A stretch of DNA of 64,000 nt, taken from contig NZ_BMMT01000002.1 in the NCBI RefSeq assembly GCF_014646075.1, forward strand, positions 248,001-312,000, written 5' to 3'. The DNA is from Saccharopolyspora thermophila. Lineage in GTDB: Bacteria; Actinomycetota; Actinomycetes; Mycobacteriales; Pseudonocardiaceae. The notes below the pieces were generated by a model, which saw only the letters and a list, made by a program, of their open reading frames with translations, ran no database searches and was not told the DNA's origin. Below are positions 33,045 to 42,494 of the stretch, piece after piece (position 1 is the first letter of the stretch; each line of letters begins with the position of its first letter). Position numbers and translations under genes: made by a program.

Positions 33045-34280
33045 ATGTCCGTTGTGGACTTGCCCCGCCCCGCGGTGTCCCCACCGCAGGCACCGCCCGC
33101 CCAACGCGGCGTGGTCGCCATCGGGCTCGTCATCGCCGTCGCGGTCGGCCTGGCCGTGCACCACGTCGCCGGGTGGAAGCTCACCACCCTGTACGCGGTC
33201 GGACTCGCGCTGGGCATCGTGCTGTTCCATTCGCGATTCGGCTTCACCTCGGCGTGGCGGCAGCTGGTCGCCGTCGGTCAGGGACGCGCCATCCGCGCCC
33301 ACATGCTGATGCTGGCCGTCGCCTGCGTGCTGTTCGCCGTGGTGCTCGGCAGCGGCGTCAGCCTTTCCGGCACCCCGGAAGCAACCGTGGCACCCGCCGG
33401 GCTCGGCGTCGTGCTCGGCGCGTTCCTGTTCGGCGTCGGCATGCAGGTCGGTGGATCGTGCGCCTCCGGGACGCTGTTCGCCGTGGGCAGCGGCCAGACC
33501 GCCATCCTGTTCACCCTCGGCGGCTTCATCGTGGGGTCGGTGGCCAGCGCTTTCGTCGCCGACTGGATCAAGGCGGTGCAGCGCCTCGGCCCCACCGTGT
33601 CCCTCGCCGACACCCCGCTCGGCTACCCCGGCGCGGTGCTCATCTCGCTCGCCGTGATCGGTGCCGTCGCGGGCGCGTCGCTGCTCGTCGAACGCCGCCG
33701 GAACCCACCGCCGATCGAACCACCACCCACCGAGCACGGCCTGCTGCGCGCGCTGCGCGGTTCCTGGCCGCTGTGGGCCGGTGCCCTGCTGCTCGCCGGC
33801 CTCAACGCGCTGACGCTGTTCGTCTCCGGCCACCCGTGGGGCATCACGTCGGCCTTCGGCCTGTGGGGCGCCAAGATCCTCGGCTGGATCGGCGTCGACA
33901 TCTCCGGCACGCCGTTGTGGAGCACACCCGAGAACGCCGCGAAGCTGGCCGCACCGGTGCTCACCGACCGGATCTCCGTCATGGACTTCGGGATCATGAT
34001 CGGCGCCCTCATCGCCGCCGCCCTCGCCGGCGCGTTCACCCTGCACCGCCGCATCCCATGGCGGCTGGCTGTCGGGGCGGTGCTCGGCGGGGTGCTCATG
34101 GGTTTCGGCGCGCGCCTCGCCGGCGGGTGCAACATCGGCGCCTACTTCTCGGGCGTGGCCTCGTTCAGCCTGCACGGCTGGCTGTGGGGCGCGACGGCCA
34201 TCGCCGGCACCTACGCCGGAGTGGCGCTCCGCCCGCTGTTCGGCCTCACCAACCCCAAGCCGTCCGACGCGGTGTGCTGA
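33045..34280 (+). CDS. YeeE/YedE family sulfur-compound (thiosulfate-type) transporter
   Basis: The protein is 411 residues with about ten transmembrane segments in two halves. Each half has the family's cysteine motif: GMQVGGSCASGTLFAVGSG and FGARLAGGCNIGAYFSG, the latter followed by SLHGW. In the thiosulfate transporter TsuA these buried cysteines relay the substrate. The ATG at 33045 has AGGAG five bases upstream and is preferred over a GTG two codons earlier. The operon partners suggest uptake or export of a sulfur (or selenium) compound linked to the SBP56-like protein. Confidence 0.85.
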   Translation: MSVVDLPRPAVSPPQAPPAQRGVVAIGLVIAVAVGLAVHHVAGWKLTTLYAVGLALGIVLFHSRFGFTSAWRQLVAVGQGRAIRAHMLMLAVACVLFAVVLGSGVSLSGTPEATVAPAGLGVVLGAFLFGVGMQVGGSCASGTLFAVGSGQTAILFTLGGFIVGSVASAFVADWIKAVQRLGPTVSLADTPLGYPGAVLISLAVIGAVAGASLLVERRRNPPPIEPPPTEHGLLRALRGSWPLWAGALLLAGLNALTLFVSGHPWGITSAFGLWGAKILGWIGVDISGTPLWSTPENAAKLAAPVLTDRISVMDFGIMIGALIAAALAGAFTLHRRIPWRLAVGAVLGGVLMGFGARLAGGCNIGAYFSGVASFSLHGWLWGATAIAGTYAGVALRPLFGLTNPKPSDAVC

Positions 34281-34353
34281 CGCGTCGGCAGGAAGAACAG
34301 ACGCCGCCCCGGTCGCCGGGGTGGCCGCCCCTACCGGACACAGGAGAGAAGCC

Positions 34354-34545
34354 ATGACGCGATCCCCGGCACGCATCGCCGCCACGGCCGCGAGCGTTCT
34401 CGTCGCCTGCCTGCTCACCAGCGGAGTCGCCAACGCCGTGCCGATCTGGGTCCTGCCCGGGGTCGACCTCGGCCCGGTGCTCGGCCCGACCGTGCAACTG
34501 CCCACCCAACTGCTGCAGCCGGTCTTCGACCTCCTCGGCGGCTGA
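34354..34545 (+). CDS. Small secreted peptide, hydrophobic Leu/Pro-rich
   Basis: The precursor is 63 residues with a signal peptide to ANA (residue 28), leaving a 35-residue mature peptide (VPIWVLPGVDLGPVLG, then PTVQLPTQLLQPVFDLLGG). It has no cysteine or charge cluster. AGGAG lies seven bases before the ATG. It is 73 bases after yeeE and 19 bases before a second secreted peptide, so it belongs to the same unit. Function is unknown. Confidence 0.65.
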   Translation: MTRSPARIAATAASVLVACLLTSGVANAVPIWVLPGVDLGPVLGPTVQLPTQLLQPVFDLLGG

Positions 34546-34564
34546 ACCGGAAGGAACCCCACCC

Positions 34565-34780
34565 ATGCGCACGACCCGTGCCCTGACCGCAACAGTGCTG
34601 GCCGCGGCGGCCCTGCTCGGTGCGGGCCCGGCCGCCCTGGCCGCGCCGCCCGACGACGTCGCGGTGGTCGACGAACCCGACACCAGCGGGTTGCACAACA
34701 AGTGGACGTTCGCCCCGCTGGGCGTACCGGTTTTCGGGCTGCTCGACTCGATCACCGGGGCCCCGCGGCGCCTGCTGTGA
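34565..34780 (+). CDS. Small secreted protein
   Basis: The precursor is 71 residues with a signal peptide to ALA (residue 26) and a mature 45-residue acidic-to-hydrophobic chain (PPDDVAVVDEPDTSGLHNKW, ending LDSITGAPRRLL). GGAAGGA precedes the ATG. It is the last gene before a strong terminator. The short GVPVFGLLDS segment recalls the PVFDLLGG end of the preceding peptide, so the two may be related. Function is unknown. Confidence 0.65.
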   Translation: MRTTRALTATVLAAAALLGAGPAALAAPPDDVAVVDEPDTSGLHNKWTFAPLGVPVFGLLDSITGAPRRLL

Positions 34781-34784
34781 CCTC

Positions 34785-34820
34785 GTGGGTCCGGGACCGC
34801 CCCACCGGTCCCGGACCCAC
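34785..34820 (+). terminator. Terminator of the SBP56-like/yeeE unit
   Basis: GTGGGTCCGGGACC (34785-34798) pairs perfectly with GGTCCCGGACCCAC (34807-34820) over an 8-base loop, 4 bases after the last stop. Confidence 0.85.
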
Positions 34821-34932
34821 CTCCCGGCGCTCGCCGCTCGCCCGGACAATCCACACCAACCACCCACCCGCGCCCAGGGCCTCCCAAACTTGCCTCAATG
34901 TGGGCGCCCATCCGGGCTGGTCCGTGTTCTGA

Positions 34933-35421
34933 TCAAAGCCAGGCGACCACGATCCCCGGCGCGATCGCCAACGCCCCAAAACGGACGAACCGGCCGACGA
35001 ATCCGGTGATCACGAACGTGGCCAGCGGCACCTTCGCCCACCCGGCCACCACCGCGACGGCGGCGAACGGCGGCAGGCTCGCCACCGCGCTGACCAGCAA
35101 CACCGCACCCGTCCACACCGGACGTTTCCGGCAGCTCACCCGGAACGTCTCCAACCAGCCGCGCCACCGTCCCTTACGCTCCGCCTCGCTCTTGCGCCGG
35201 AACAACCGCGGCAGCCGGATCACGCCGCGCGCGGCGTAGTAGTGCAGCAGCTTGCCGCCGATCTGTCCCGTCGCGATCACCACGGCCAGCAGCCACCACG
35301 GGATCTCCGGCTCCTTGAGCACCAGGCCGACCGCGAACAGCTCGACGCTGATCAGCGGCAGCAGCGCGGACGCCACCGACACACCGAAGGTGGTGGACAG
35401 CAGTCCGATCACGGTCAGCAC
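34933..35421 (-). CDS. VTT/DedA-like small membrane protein
   Basis: The protein is 162 residues with four hydrophobic segments. ISVELFAVGLVLKE, ATGQIGGKLLHYYAARG (a VTT-domain-like G-x-x-x-G-x-x-x-Y-Y pattern) and the terminal GFVGRFVRFGALAIAP are the notable blocks. VTT/DedA proteins are lipid scramblases or membrane-homeostasis factors. The GTG at 35421 is chosen because GGGGAG lies five bases upstream; the longer frame adds unrelated sequence overlapping the GNAT gene. Confidence 0.65.
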   Translation of the reverse strand: MLTVIGLLSTTFGVSVASALLPLISVELFAVGLVLKEPEIPWWLLAVVIATGQIGGKLLHYYAARGVIRLPRLFRRKSEAERKGRWRGWLETFRVSCRKRPVWTGAVLLVSAVASLPPFAAVAVVAGWAKVPLATFVITGFVGRFVRFGALAIAPGIVVAWL

Positions 35422-35515
35422 GATTGCTCCCCGCAAAGCGCGTTCGGTCCCCAGTGGGCGAGAGGCTAGCAACCCGGCCGCACTGAGGAGGAGCGAACGG
35501 CGCCGGTGTTCATCG

Positions 35516-36076
35516 TCAGTTCGCCCACGACAGTCCCATCGGGCCGGACAACCGGAGTTCCCGCAACGGGCGACCACCGGCGTCCAGCGTGCGGACCGTG
35601 CCGTCCGGCGCCCACCCCGCGCTGCGGAAGAACGCCATCGACGCGGTGTCGGCCTCCGGGACCCAGGTGATGCCGCGCGTGGCGCCCTGCGCGGCCAGCC
35701 GCTGCGCCATTGCCCCCAGCAGCCGCCCACCGTGTCCGCGGCGGCCCCACCGCGGCTCCACCAGCAGTGCGCTCACCAGCGCCACCTCGGCCAGGTCGGA
35801 CGGTACCGCGCCGTCGGCCGCCGCGGCCTCCGCCTCCGGAGCGGGCCCGGCCGCGCAGAACCCCACGACCCACGGGCCCTCGGTCGCCACCAGCACCGCG
35901 GCCGGCCCGGAGGTCAGCGTCTCGTACCACTGCCGCTCGGTGGCCTCGCTGTCCAGCCCGTCGAGCACCTCGGCGGGCAGCAGCTCGGCATACGCGGTGC
36001 GCCACGTGGTCAACTGGATGCGGGTGATCTCCGCTGCGTCCTCGGGCACCGCGACCCGCACGTCGGCATCGGCCAT
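35516..36076 (-). CDS. GNAT-family N-acetyltransferase
   Basis: The protein is 186 residues. The GNAT core is seen as ALLVEPRWGRRGHGGRLLGA (the acetyl-CoA pyrophosphate-binding R/Q-x-x-G-x-G/A loop), followed by the motif B region ITWVPEADTASMAFFRSAGW. The N-terminus VRVAVPEDAAEITRIQLTTW is typical. The substrate is unknown. It is divergent from the YcaQ-like gene. Confidence 0.85.
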   Translation of the reverse strand: MADADVRVAVPEDAAEITRIQLTTWRTAYAELLPAEVLDGLDSEATERQWYETLTSGPAAVLVATEGPWVVGFCAAGPAPEAEAAAADGAVPSDLAEVALVSALLVEPRWGRRGHGGRLLGAMAQRLAAQGATRGITWVPEADTASMAFFRSAGWAPDGTVRTLDAGGRPLRELRLSGPMGLSWAN

Positions 36077-36161
36077 GGCGCCAACCTAACGTGCCCGGAC
36101 GGTCACCGAACCGGCCCCTGCGTTGTCAGGGGCGGCTGGCACGCTTTCGCGCGTGCAGACC

Positions 36162-37370
36162 ATGAGCCGCGACACCGCACGTCGACTCGCCCTGGCCGCC
36201 CAAGGCTTCGCCGACCCGCCACCGCGGGGCGAGGTCACCCGCCGTCACCTGCAACGCGTCCTGTCGCGCACCAAGCTGCTGCAGCTCGACTCCGTCAACG
36301 TGGCCGTCCGCGCCCACTACATGCCGCTGTTCAGCAGGCTCGGTGCCTACTCCCCGGACCTCGTCGACACCGCCGCCTGGTCGCACCGGGCGCGACAGCC
36401 GCGGCTGCTCGTCGAGTACTGGGCGCACGAGGCGTCGCTCATCCCCGTCGAGGACTGGCCGCTGCTGCGCTGGCGCATGCGCGAGTACGGCGGGGCGTGG
36501 CGGCGGCGCAGCCGCGAGCTGCTGGAGCGGGTGCCGCAACTGGTCGACGACGTGCTGGCCGCCGTCAAGGAGCTGGGCCCGATCGGCGCCGGGGCGCTGG
36601 AACGGGAGCTCGGCGGCGGCGAACGCCGGGGCAGCGGGCCGTGGTGGAACCGGAGCGACACCAAACGCGTCTGCGAGCTGCTGTTCGCCATGGGCCAGCT
36701 GACCACCGCCACCCGGCGTTCCTTCGAACGCCTCTACGACCTGCCCGAACGTGTCCTGCCCGCGCACGTGCTGGCGCACGAACCCGAAGATGAGGACGCC
36801 ATCCGCGCGCTCGTCGAGCGTTCCGCGCAGGCGCTCGGCGTCGCCACCGAACCCGACCTGCGCGACTACTACCGGCTCAGCCCGGCCCGCTCCCGGCAGG
36901 CGGTGGCCGAGCTCGTCGAGGACGGCGTGCTCGAACCGGTCACGGTGCACGGCTGGCGGCAGCCTGCCTACCGGCACGTCGGCGCGCGGGTGCCACGCAA
37001 GATCACCGGGCGGGCGCTGCTGTGCCCGTTCGACCCGCTGATCTGGGAGCGGTCCCGCACGGAACGGCTGTTCGACTTCCGGTACCGCATCGAGATCTAC
37101 GTGCCCGAACCCAAGCGCCAGTACGGCTATTACGTTTTCCCGTTCCTGCTGGACGGGGACCTCGTGGCCCGCGTCGACCTGAAGGCCGACCGCGCGGCCG
37201 GTGTGCTGCGCGTGCCCGGCGCGTTCCTCGAACCCGGCCGCGACGCGGCCGATGTGCTGCCGGAACTCGCCGGGGCCCTGCACGACATGGCGGGCTGGCT
37301 CGGCCTGGACGGCGTGGCCGTCGGCGAACGGGGCGACCTGGCCACGGCGCTGCGGTCGGTGATCAGCTAG
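36162..37370 (+). CDS. YcaQ/AlkX-like winged-helix DNA glycosylase family protein
   Basis: The protein is 402 residues from the ATG at 36162 (a GTG at 36153 is possible; neither has a good ribosome-binding site). It belongs to the AlkZ-like/HTH_42 family. The catalytic-loop region LLQLDSVNV carries the Q-x-D motif of the YcaQ branch, which opens DNA interstrand crosslinks; AlkZ itself has Q-x-Q. Other family blocks are EYWAHEASLIP, RALLCPFDPLIWERSRTERL and PKRQYGYYVFPFL. Streptomyces AlkZ guards a toxin producer, but no biosynthetic cluster is seen here, so a general repair role is likelier. Confidence 0.85.
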   Translation: MSRDTARRLALAAQGFADPPPRGEVTRRHLQRVLSRTKLLQLDSVNVAVRAHYMPLFSRLGAYSPDLVDTAAWSHRARQPRLLVEYWAHEASLIPVEDWPLLRWRMREYGGAWRRRSRELLERVPQLVDDVLAAVKELGPIGAGALERELGGGERRGSGPWWNRSDTKRVCELLFAMGQLTTATRRSFERLYDLPERVLPAHVLAHEPEDEDAIRALVERSAQALGVATEPDLRDYYRLSPARSRQAVAELVEDGVLEPVTVHGWRQPAYRHVGARVPRKITGRALLCPFDPLIWERSRTERLFDFRYRIEIYVPEPKRQYGYYVFPFLLDGDLVARVDLKADRAAGVLRVPGAFLEPGRDAADVLPELAGALHDMAGWLGLDGVAVGERGDLATALRSVIS

Positions 37371-37606
37371 CCCTTCCTCCGGATGCCGCCGAGGCGCCGC
37401 CGCAGGTCCACCGGGCGCGACGGCTCGTCGCGCAACGCCCAGAGCACCATCGGCATCCCCGTGTTGGCGAGCGGGTCGCACACCAACCGCCACGGGGAGT
37501 CGGCGAGGCACTCCGGGTACCGATGGGTCGGACTGCGCTCCCCGATCCATCGGCACCCGGCACCCGCTGCGCCCGCCCGTCGCCGGCCGCCGATTCGCCA
37601 CCCCAT
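37367..37606 (-). CDS. Possible small hypothetical protein
   Basis: The frame encodes 79 residues and its 3' end overlaps the YcaQ-like stop by 4 bases. The central part (SPTHRYPECLADSPWRLV, then PLANTGMPMVLWALRDEPSR) has a protein-like composition unlike a shadow frame. It has no good ribosome-binding site or recognised domain. It fills the otherwise empty 250 bases between two genes. Confidence 0.3.
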   Translation of the reverse strand: MGWRIGGRRRAGAAGAGCRWIGERSPTHRYPECLADSPWRLVCDPLANTGMPMVLWALRDEPSRPVDLRRRLGGIRRKG

Positions 37607-37623
37607 CCGGCACCGGTCTGCGC

Positions 37624-38595
37624 TCAGGTGGCCGACGTCAGCACCGCGTCCCCCGTCCCGGTCCGGCCGAAGATCCGTAGCCCGGGCTCCTGCTCCGGCG
37701 CTTTGTCGGACACCACGAGATCGCTGCTCGCCGTGCCGGTCGAGGAGGTGAGGTCCACCTCTGCGGCGACACCGCGGTGCACCGACACCTGGATCTCCCC
37801 GGACCCGGTGATCAGTTCGAGCTGCCCGGCCAAGGCGTCGGCGATTGTCAGGTCGCCGCTGCCGGACCGCACCAGCACGTCGTCGGACACCGCGCCGAGC
37901 CAGACGTTGCCGCTACCGGTGGCCACCGACGACGCCGCCTGGATCGCGCTGATCTCGATGTCCCCGCTGCCGCTGCGGGCGTGCACCCCGCCGGCCATCG
38001 TGCCCAGCCGCAACTGACCGGCGCCGGACCGGACCGTGGCCCGGTCGGTGGCCCGCTCAACCGACACTCCGCCGGAGCCGGCCTGGATGCTCACCCGCCC
38101 GGCCTGCCCGGTGACGGTGACCTCGCCGGAACTGGTGTGCACCCCCACCTCGGAGTCCTGCGGGGCGCGGACCTTGACCGACAGCGGCACGCTGCGCAGC
38201 GGCGCCGTCGCCGGCGGGCGCACGGCGAGCCGGTTCCCGGTCAGGTCGATGCGCGTCCGGTGCACCGCCTCGGCGGCCGGTTCCCGCCCGCGGTCCTCGA
38301 CACCCGAGCGGATGCCTGCCTCGCTGAACTGCTCGCTGACCCAGCTCAGCAGGCCGGTCAGCCCGCTGCGCCAGTCAGGCCCGGCGGATGAGGGGTCGTG
38401 CCGGACCTCGACGTGCGTGGTCGCGGTCTCGGCCAGCTCCACCACGACCGGGCCGAGGCTGTTGCCGATGTCGATCCGGATCGGTCCCGGTGTGTCGAAG
38501 TCCTGGCTGCGCACCAGTTCCGCCAGCCCGTCCTCCGCGCCGCGCCAGTTCTCGGGTTCGCTCGGGCCGGGGCCCGTGGCCTCGTCGTTCGTCAT
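37624..38595 (-). CDS. DUF4097-type β-repeat protein
   Basis: The protein is 323 residues. The C-terminal two-thirds is a right-handed β-helix-like repeat of DUF4097: successive VHTSSGEVTVTG, IQAGSGGVSVE, VRSGAGQLRLG, ARSGSGDIEIS and VRSGSGDLTIA rungs. The N-terminal ~80 residues are helical and acidic. No signal peptide is seen. It follows the RHH-domain gene by 15 bases, and this pairing is common in actinobacteria. Function is unknown; an adhesin-like or scaffold role is only suggested by the fold. Confidence 0.8.
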   Translation of the reverse strand: MTNDEATGPGPSEPENWRGAEDGLAELVRSQDFDTPGPIRIDIGNSLGPVVVELAETATTHVEVRHDPSSAGPDWRSGLTGLLSWVSEQFSEAGIRSGVEDRGREPAAEAVHRTRIDLTGNRLAVRPPATAPLRSVPLSVKVRAPQDSEVGVHTSSGEVTVTGQAGRVSIQAGSGGVSVERATDRATVRSGAGQLRLGTMAGGVHARSGSGDIEISAIQAASSVATGSGNVWLGAVSDDVLVRSGSGDLTIADALAGQLELITGSGEIQVSVHRGVAAEVDLTSSTGTASSDLVVSDKAPEQEPGLRIFGRTGTGDAVLTSAT

Positions 38596-38610
38596 CGTGC
38601 GCACCGCCTT

Positions 38611-39180
38611 TCAGCCCTGCACCCAGCCGTGCACGCGCGAACCCGGCTCGCCGCGCCACCGGCCGCGCGGTCCGCCGCCGGGCGGTCCCCAGCCGCGCCC
38701 CGGGCGCCCGTGACGGGGGTGGTCCCACGGGCCGCGCGGGCGTCCCATGTGCAGGGCGCCCTGCACCGCCTGCGCGACCCAGGTGTTCAACGACACGCCC
38801 TGCGACGCCGCGGCCTGCTCGGCCTGGGTCTTGATCTCGTCCAGCAGGCGCAGCGTGATGCGGCTGATGTCGCCGCTCTCGCCGCTCGGTGGTGGTGGCG
38901 GAGGTGGTTCGGACTCGTCCTCCGCCGCCGACGTGGTGGCCTCACCGCTGACCACCACCCGCACGTCGCGCCCGGCCAGGCGGATGTCGACGACCTGGCC
39001 GTCCAGCTGGGTCGTCACCTCCGCGGCCAGGTCGGACAGCGCGTTCATGATCGCCAGGCGGGCGGCCGGTTCCATGGCGCTGGCCAGGACCGCGGCGGTC
39101 TGCCGGGTCTGGTCGTCGCCGGCGGAGGCCGCCGAGGTCAGGTCCTGGCGAAGTTGGTCGATGTAGGGGCTCAGATCCAT
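38611..39180 (-). CDS. Ribbon-helix-helix (HicB-type) domain protein
   Basis: The protein is 189 residues. Residues ~105-142 (ISRITLRLLDEIKTQAEQAA, then LNTWVAQAVQGAL) match the RHH DNA-binding fold of HicB-type antitoxins: a β-strand then two helices with the N-T-W-V turn. The N-terminal ~85 residues are a helical domain, joined by a proline run, and the C-terminal 45 residues are Gly/Pro/Arg-rich. No HicA toxin lies next to it, so it is more likely a regulator of itself and the DUF4097 gene. A cluster of ATGAC repeats covers its promoter. Confidence 0.7.
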   Translation of the reverse strand: MDLSPYIDQLRQDLTSAASAGDDQTRQTAAVLASAMEPAARLAIMNALSDLAAEVTTQLDGQVVDIRLAGRDVRVVVSGEATTSAAEDESEPPPPPPPSGESGDISRITLRLLDEIKTQAEQAAASQGVSLNTWVAQAVQGALHMGRPRGPWDHPRHGRPGRGWGPPGGGPRGRWRGEPGSRVHGWVQG

Positions 39181-39242
39181 GACGCCACTATGACGCTACG
39201 GATGACATCACGCAATGACCTGATGGTGTCATCTGGCGTCAT
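39179..39242. promoter_or_regulatory. Cluster of ATGAC/GTCAT repeats (candidate RHH operator)
   Basis: ATGAC occurs at 39179, 39190, 39202 and 39215, and its complement GTCAT at 39228 and 39238: six sites at 10-13-base spacing. The outer ATGACGCCA and TGGCGTCAT are perfect inverted 9-mers. Ribbon-helix-helix proteins often bind arrays of short repeats, and the divergent gene encodes one. It could control both directions, toward the RHH gene and toward thyX. Confidence 0.45.
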
Positions 39243-39343
39243 GGGATCTCGTCGGGCCCGCCGGTTACGCTCGAACGCACACAGGGGAGTCGTCCGCGGC
39301 GGTCATCGGCCGTCGGTGAGAGCAGGAAAGGGGTCCGCCCGTC

Positions 39344-40096
39344 GTGACCGAGATCGTGCGGCCGAAAGTGCAGCTGATCGGCAAGACCGAGTTCTTCCCG
39401 CCGGAGGACGTGGACTGGTCGACCGACGCCGACGGCGGCCAGGCGCTGGCCGAGTTCGCCGGTCGCGCGTGCTACCAGTCGTGGCGCAAGCCGAACCCGG
39501 CCACCGCCACCAACGCGGGCTACCTGCGGCACATCCTGGAGGTCGGCCACCTGTCCGTGCTGGAGCACGGCACGGTGTCGTTCTACCTGTCCGGGATCTC
39601 CCGCTCGCTGACCCACGAGCTGATCCGGCACCGCCACTTCTCCTACTCGCAGCTGTCCCAGCGGTACGTGCCCGAGCGCGACGCCGCGATGGTCGAGCCC
39701 GACGTCATCGCCGCGGACCCGGAGCTGCACGAGAAGTTCGTCAAGGCCGCCGAGGCCAGCGTCGCCGCCTACACCGAACTGCTGGCCGCGCTGGAGGAGA
39801 AGTTCGCCGACGAGCCCAGGGCCACGCTGCGCCGCAAGCAGGCCCGGCAGGCCGCCCGCGCGGTGCTGCCCAACGCCACCGAGACCCGGATCGTGGTCAC
39901 CGGCAACTACCGCGCCTGGCGGCACTTCATCGCGATGCGCGCCTCCGAGCACGCCGACGTGGAGATCCGCGCGCTGGCCGTGGAGTGCCTGCGCCAGCTG
40001 CAGAAGGTGGCGCCGAACGTCTTCGGCGACTTCGAGATCACCGCGCTCAGGGACGGCACCGAGGTGGCGTCCAGCCCGTTCGTCACGGAGGGCTGA
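39344..40096 (+). CDS. thyX: Flavin-dependent thymidylate synthase
   Basis: The protein is 250 residues. The ThyX signature RHR-x7-S is present ([11 protein letters not shown], residues ~95-105). [20 protein letters not shown] and [18 protein letters not shown] are further family blocks. It methylates dUMP using FAD, NADPH and methylene-tetrahydrofolate. The GTG start lies ~10 bases after AGGAAAGG. TACGCT near 39267 is a possible -10 box. Confidence 0.97.
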   Translation: MTEIVRPKVQLIGKTEFFPPEDVDWSTDADGGQALAEFAGRACYQSWRKPNPATATNAGYLRHILEVGHLSVLEHGTVSFYLSGISRSLTHELIRHRHFSYSQLSQRYVPERDAAMVEPDVIAADPELHEKFVKAAEASVAAYTELLAALEEKFADEPRATLRRKQARQAARAVLPNATETRIVVTGNYRAWRHFIAMRASEHADVEIRALAVECLRQLQKVAPNVFGDFEITALRDGTEVASSPFVTEG

Positions 40097-40248
40097 GCCC
40101 GACCGTCGTTTGTCCGGGTCGCCGATGCAACCGACCGTGCTTCTGCGGAGTCCAAGTGCCCGCCGAAGTCATCTGATTGGATGATCGGCGATCCGGAAGC
40201 ATGTGCGCTGCGCGATCGCGTGCGTCGATGGTCGTGGAGGACGGCGAG

Positions 40249-41682
<1,434 letters not shown>

Positions 41683-41707
41683 TCACGCCCCGTTCATCGG
41701 CAGTGGC

Positions 41708-41722
41708 TAGAGTGGTCGTATG
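41708..41722 (+). promoter_or_regulatory. Leaderless-type promoter of the DinB-fold gene
   Basis: TAGAGT (41708-41713) ends six bases before the ATG at 41720, with no ribosome-binding site between them. Confidence 0.5.
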
Positions 41723-42346
41723 GGTGTCGCCAGCGATGAACGCCAGCAGTTGTGCGGTCTGCTCGAGCAGGTCGGCCCGGACGCGCCGACGTTGTGCGAG
41801 GGGTGGACGACCCGTGACCTCGCGGTGCACCTGGTGGTGCGCGAGCGCCGGCCGGACGCGTTTGCCGGCCGCCTGGTCAAGGCGTTGGCCCAGCGCAGCG
41901 AGCGGATCGAGAACGAGCTGCGGGAGCTGAGCTGGGCGGAGCTGGTCGACCGGATCCGGCAGGGGCCGCCGAAGTGGAACCCGCTGGGCCTGAGCGGGGT
42001 GGACGAGGCGGTGAACGCCGCCGAGTTCTACGTGCACCACGAGGACGTGCGGCGCGCCCAGCCGGACTGGCAACCGCGGCCCACCGACCCGCAGCGCGAG
42101 GACGCGCTGTGGAAGTCCCTGTCGCGGATGGCGAAGGTGTTCTACGGGCGCAGCCCGGTGGGCGTCGTGCTGCGCCGCCCGGACGGCACCGAGATCGCGG
42201 CCAAGCGGGGACCGCGCACCGTGCGCATCCTCGGCGAGCCCAGCGAGCTGATCCTGCACGCCTTCAGCCGCCGTGCCGCGAAGGTCACGTTCGACGGCAA
42301 CGAGGCCGACGTGCTGGCGGTGGAGGACCTGCGCCGGTCGTTCTAG
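41720..42346 (+). CDS. TIGR03085-type DinB-fold protein (mycothiol-dependent maleylpyruvate isomerase-like)
   Basis: The protein is 208 residues. The N-terminus PTLCEGWTTRDLAVHLVVRE with its His, and the later NAAEFYVHHEDVRRAQPDW (His-His), provide the three histidines of the DinB metal site. FYGRSPVGVVLRRPDG and ILGEPSELILHAFSRR are typical of TIGR03085. Such enzymes often act with mycothiol, the low-molecular-weight thiol of actinobacteria. The specific reaction is unknown. Upstream is a leaderless-type promoter. The 148 bases after it hold nothing recognised. Confidence 0.85.
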   Translation: MGVASDERQQLCGLLEQVGPDAPTLCEGWTTRDLAVHLVVRERRPDAFAGRLVKALAQRSERIENELRELSWAELVDRIRQGPPKWNPLGLSGVDEAVNAAEFYVHHEDVRRAQPDWQPRPTDPQREDALWKSLSRMAKVFYGRSPVGVVLRRPDGTEIAAKRGPRTVRILGEPSELILHAFSRRAAKVTFDGNEADVLAVEDLRRSF

Positions 42347-42494
42347 CTCCGCACGCGGAAACTCACTCGCAAACCGCTTGGCGGGCCGGAAGAAACACCG
42401 CTGGAACCGGGATGCGCCGGTGTGGTTTCCGCCGTTGCACAACAGACCTGGCCGGGCGCTCTGAGCAGGGCGGTCACCAGGTAGCGTCAGGGGC

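Noticed and set aside
38611..39180. HicAB toxin-antitoxin pair
   Set aside because: Only a HicB-like RHH domain is found; the neighbour is a 323-residue DUF4097 protein, not a small HicA.
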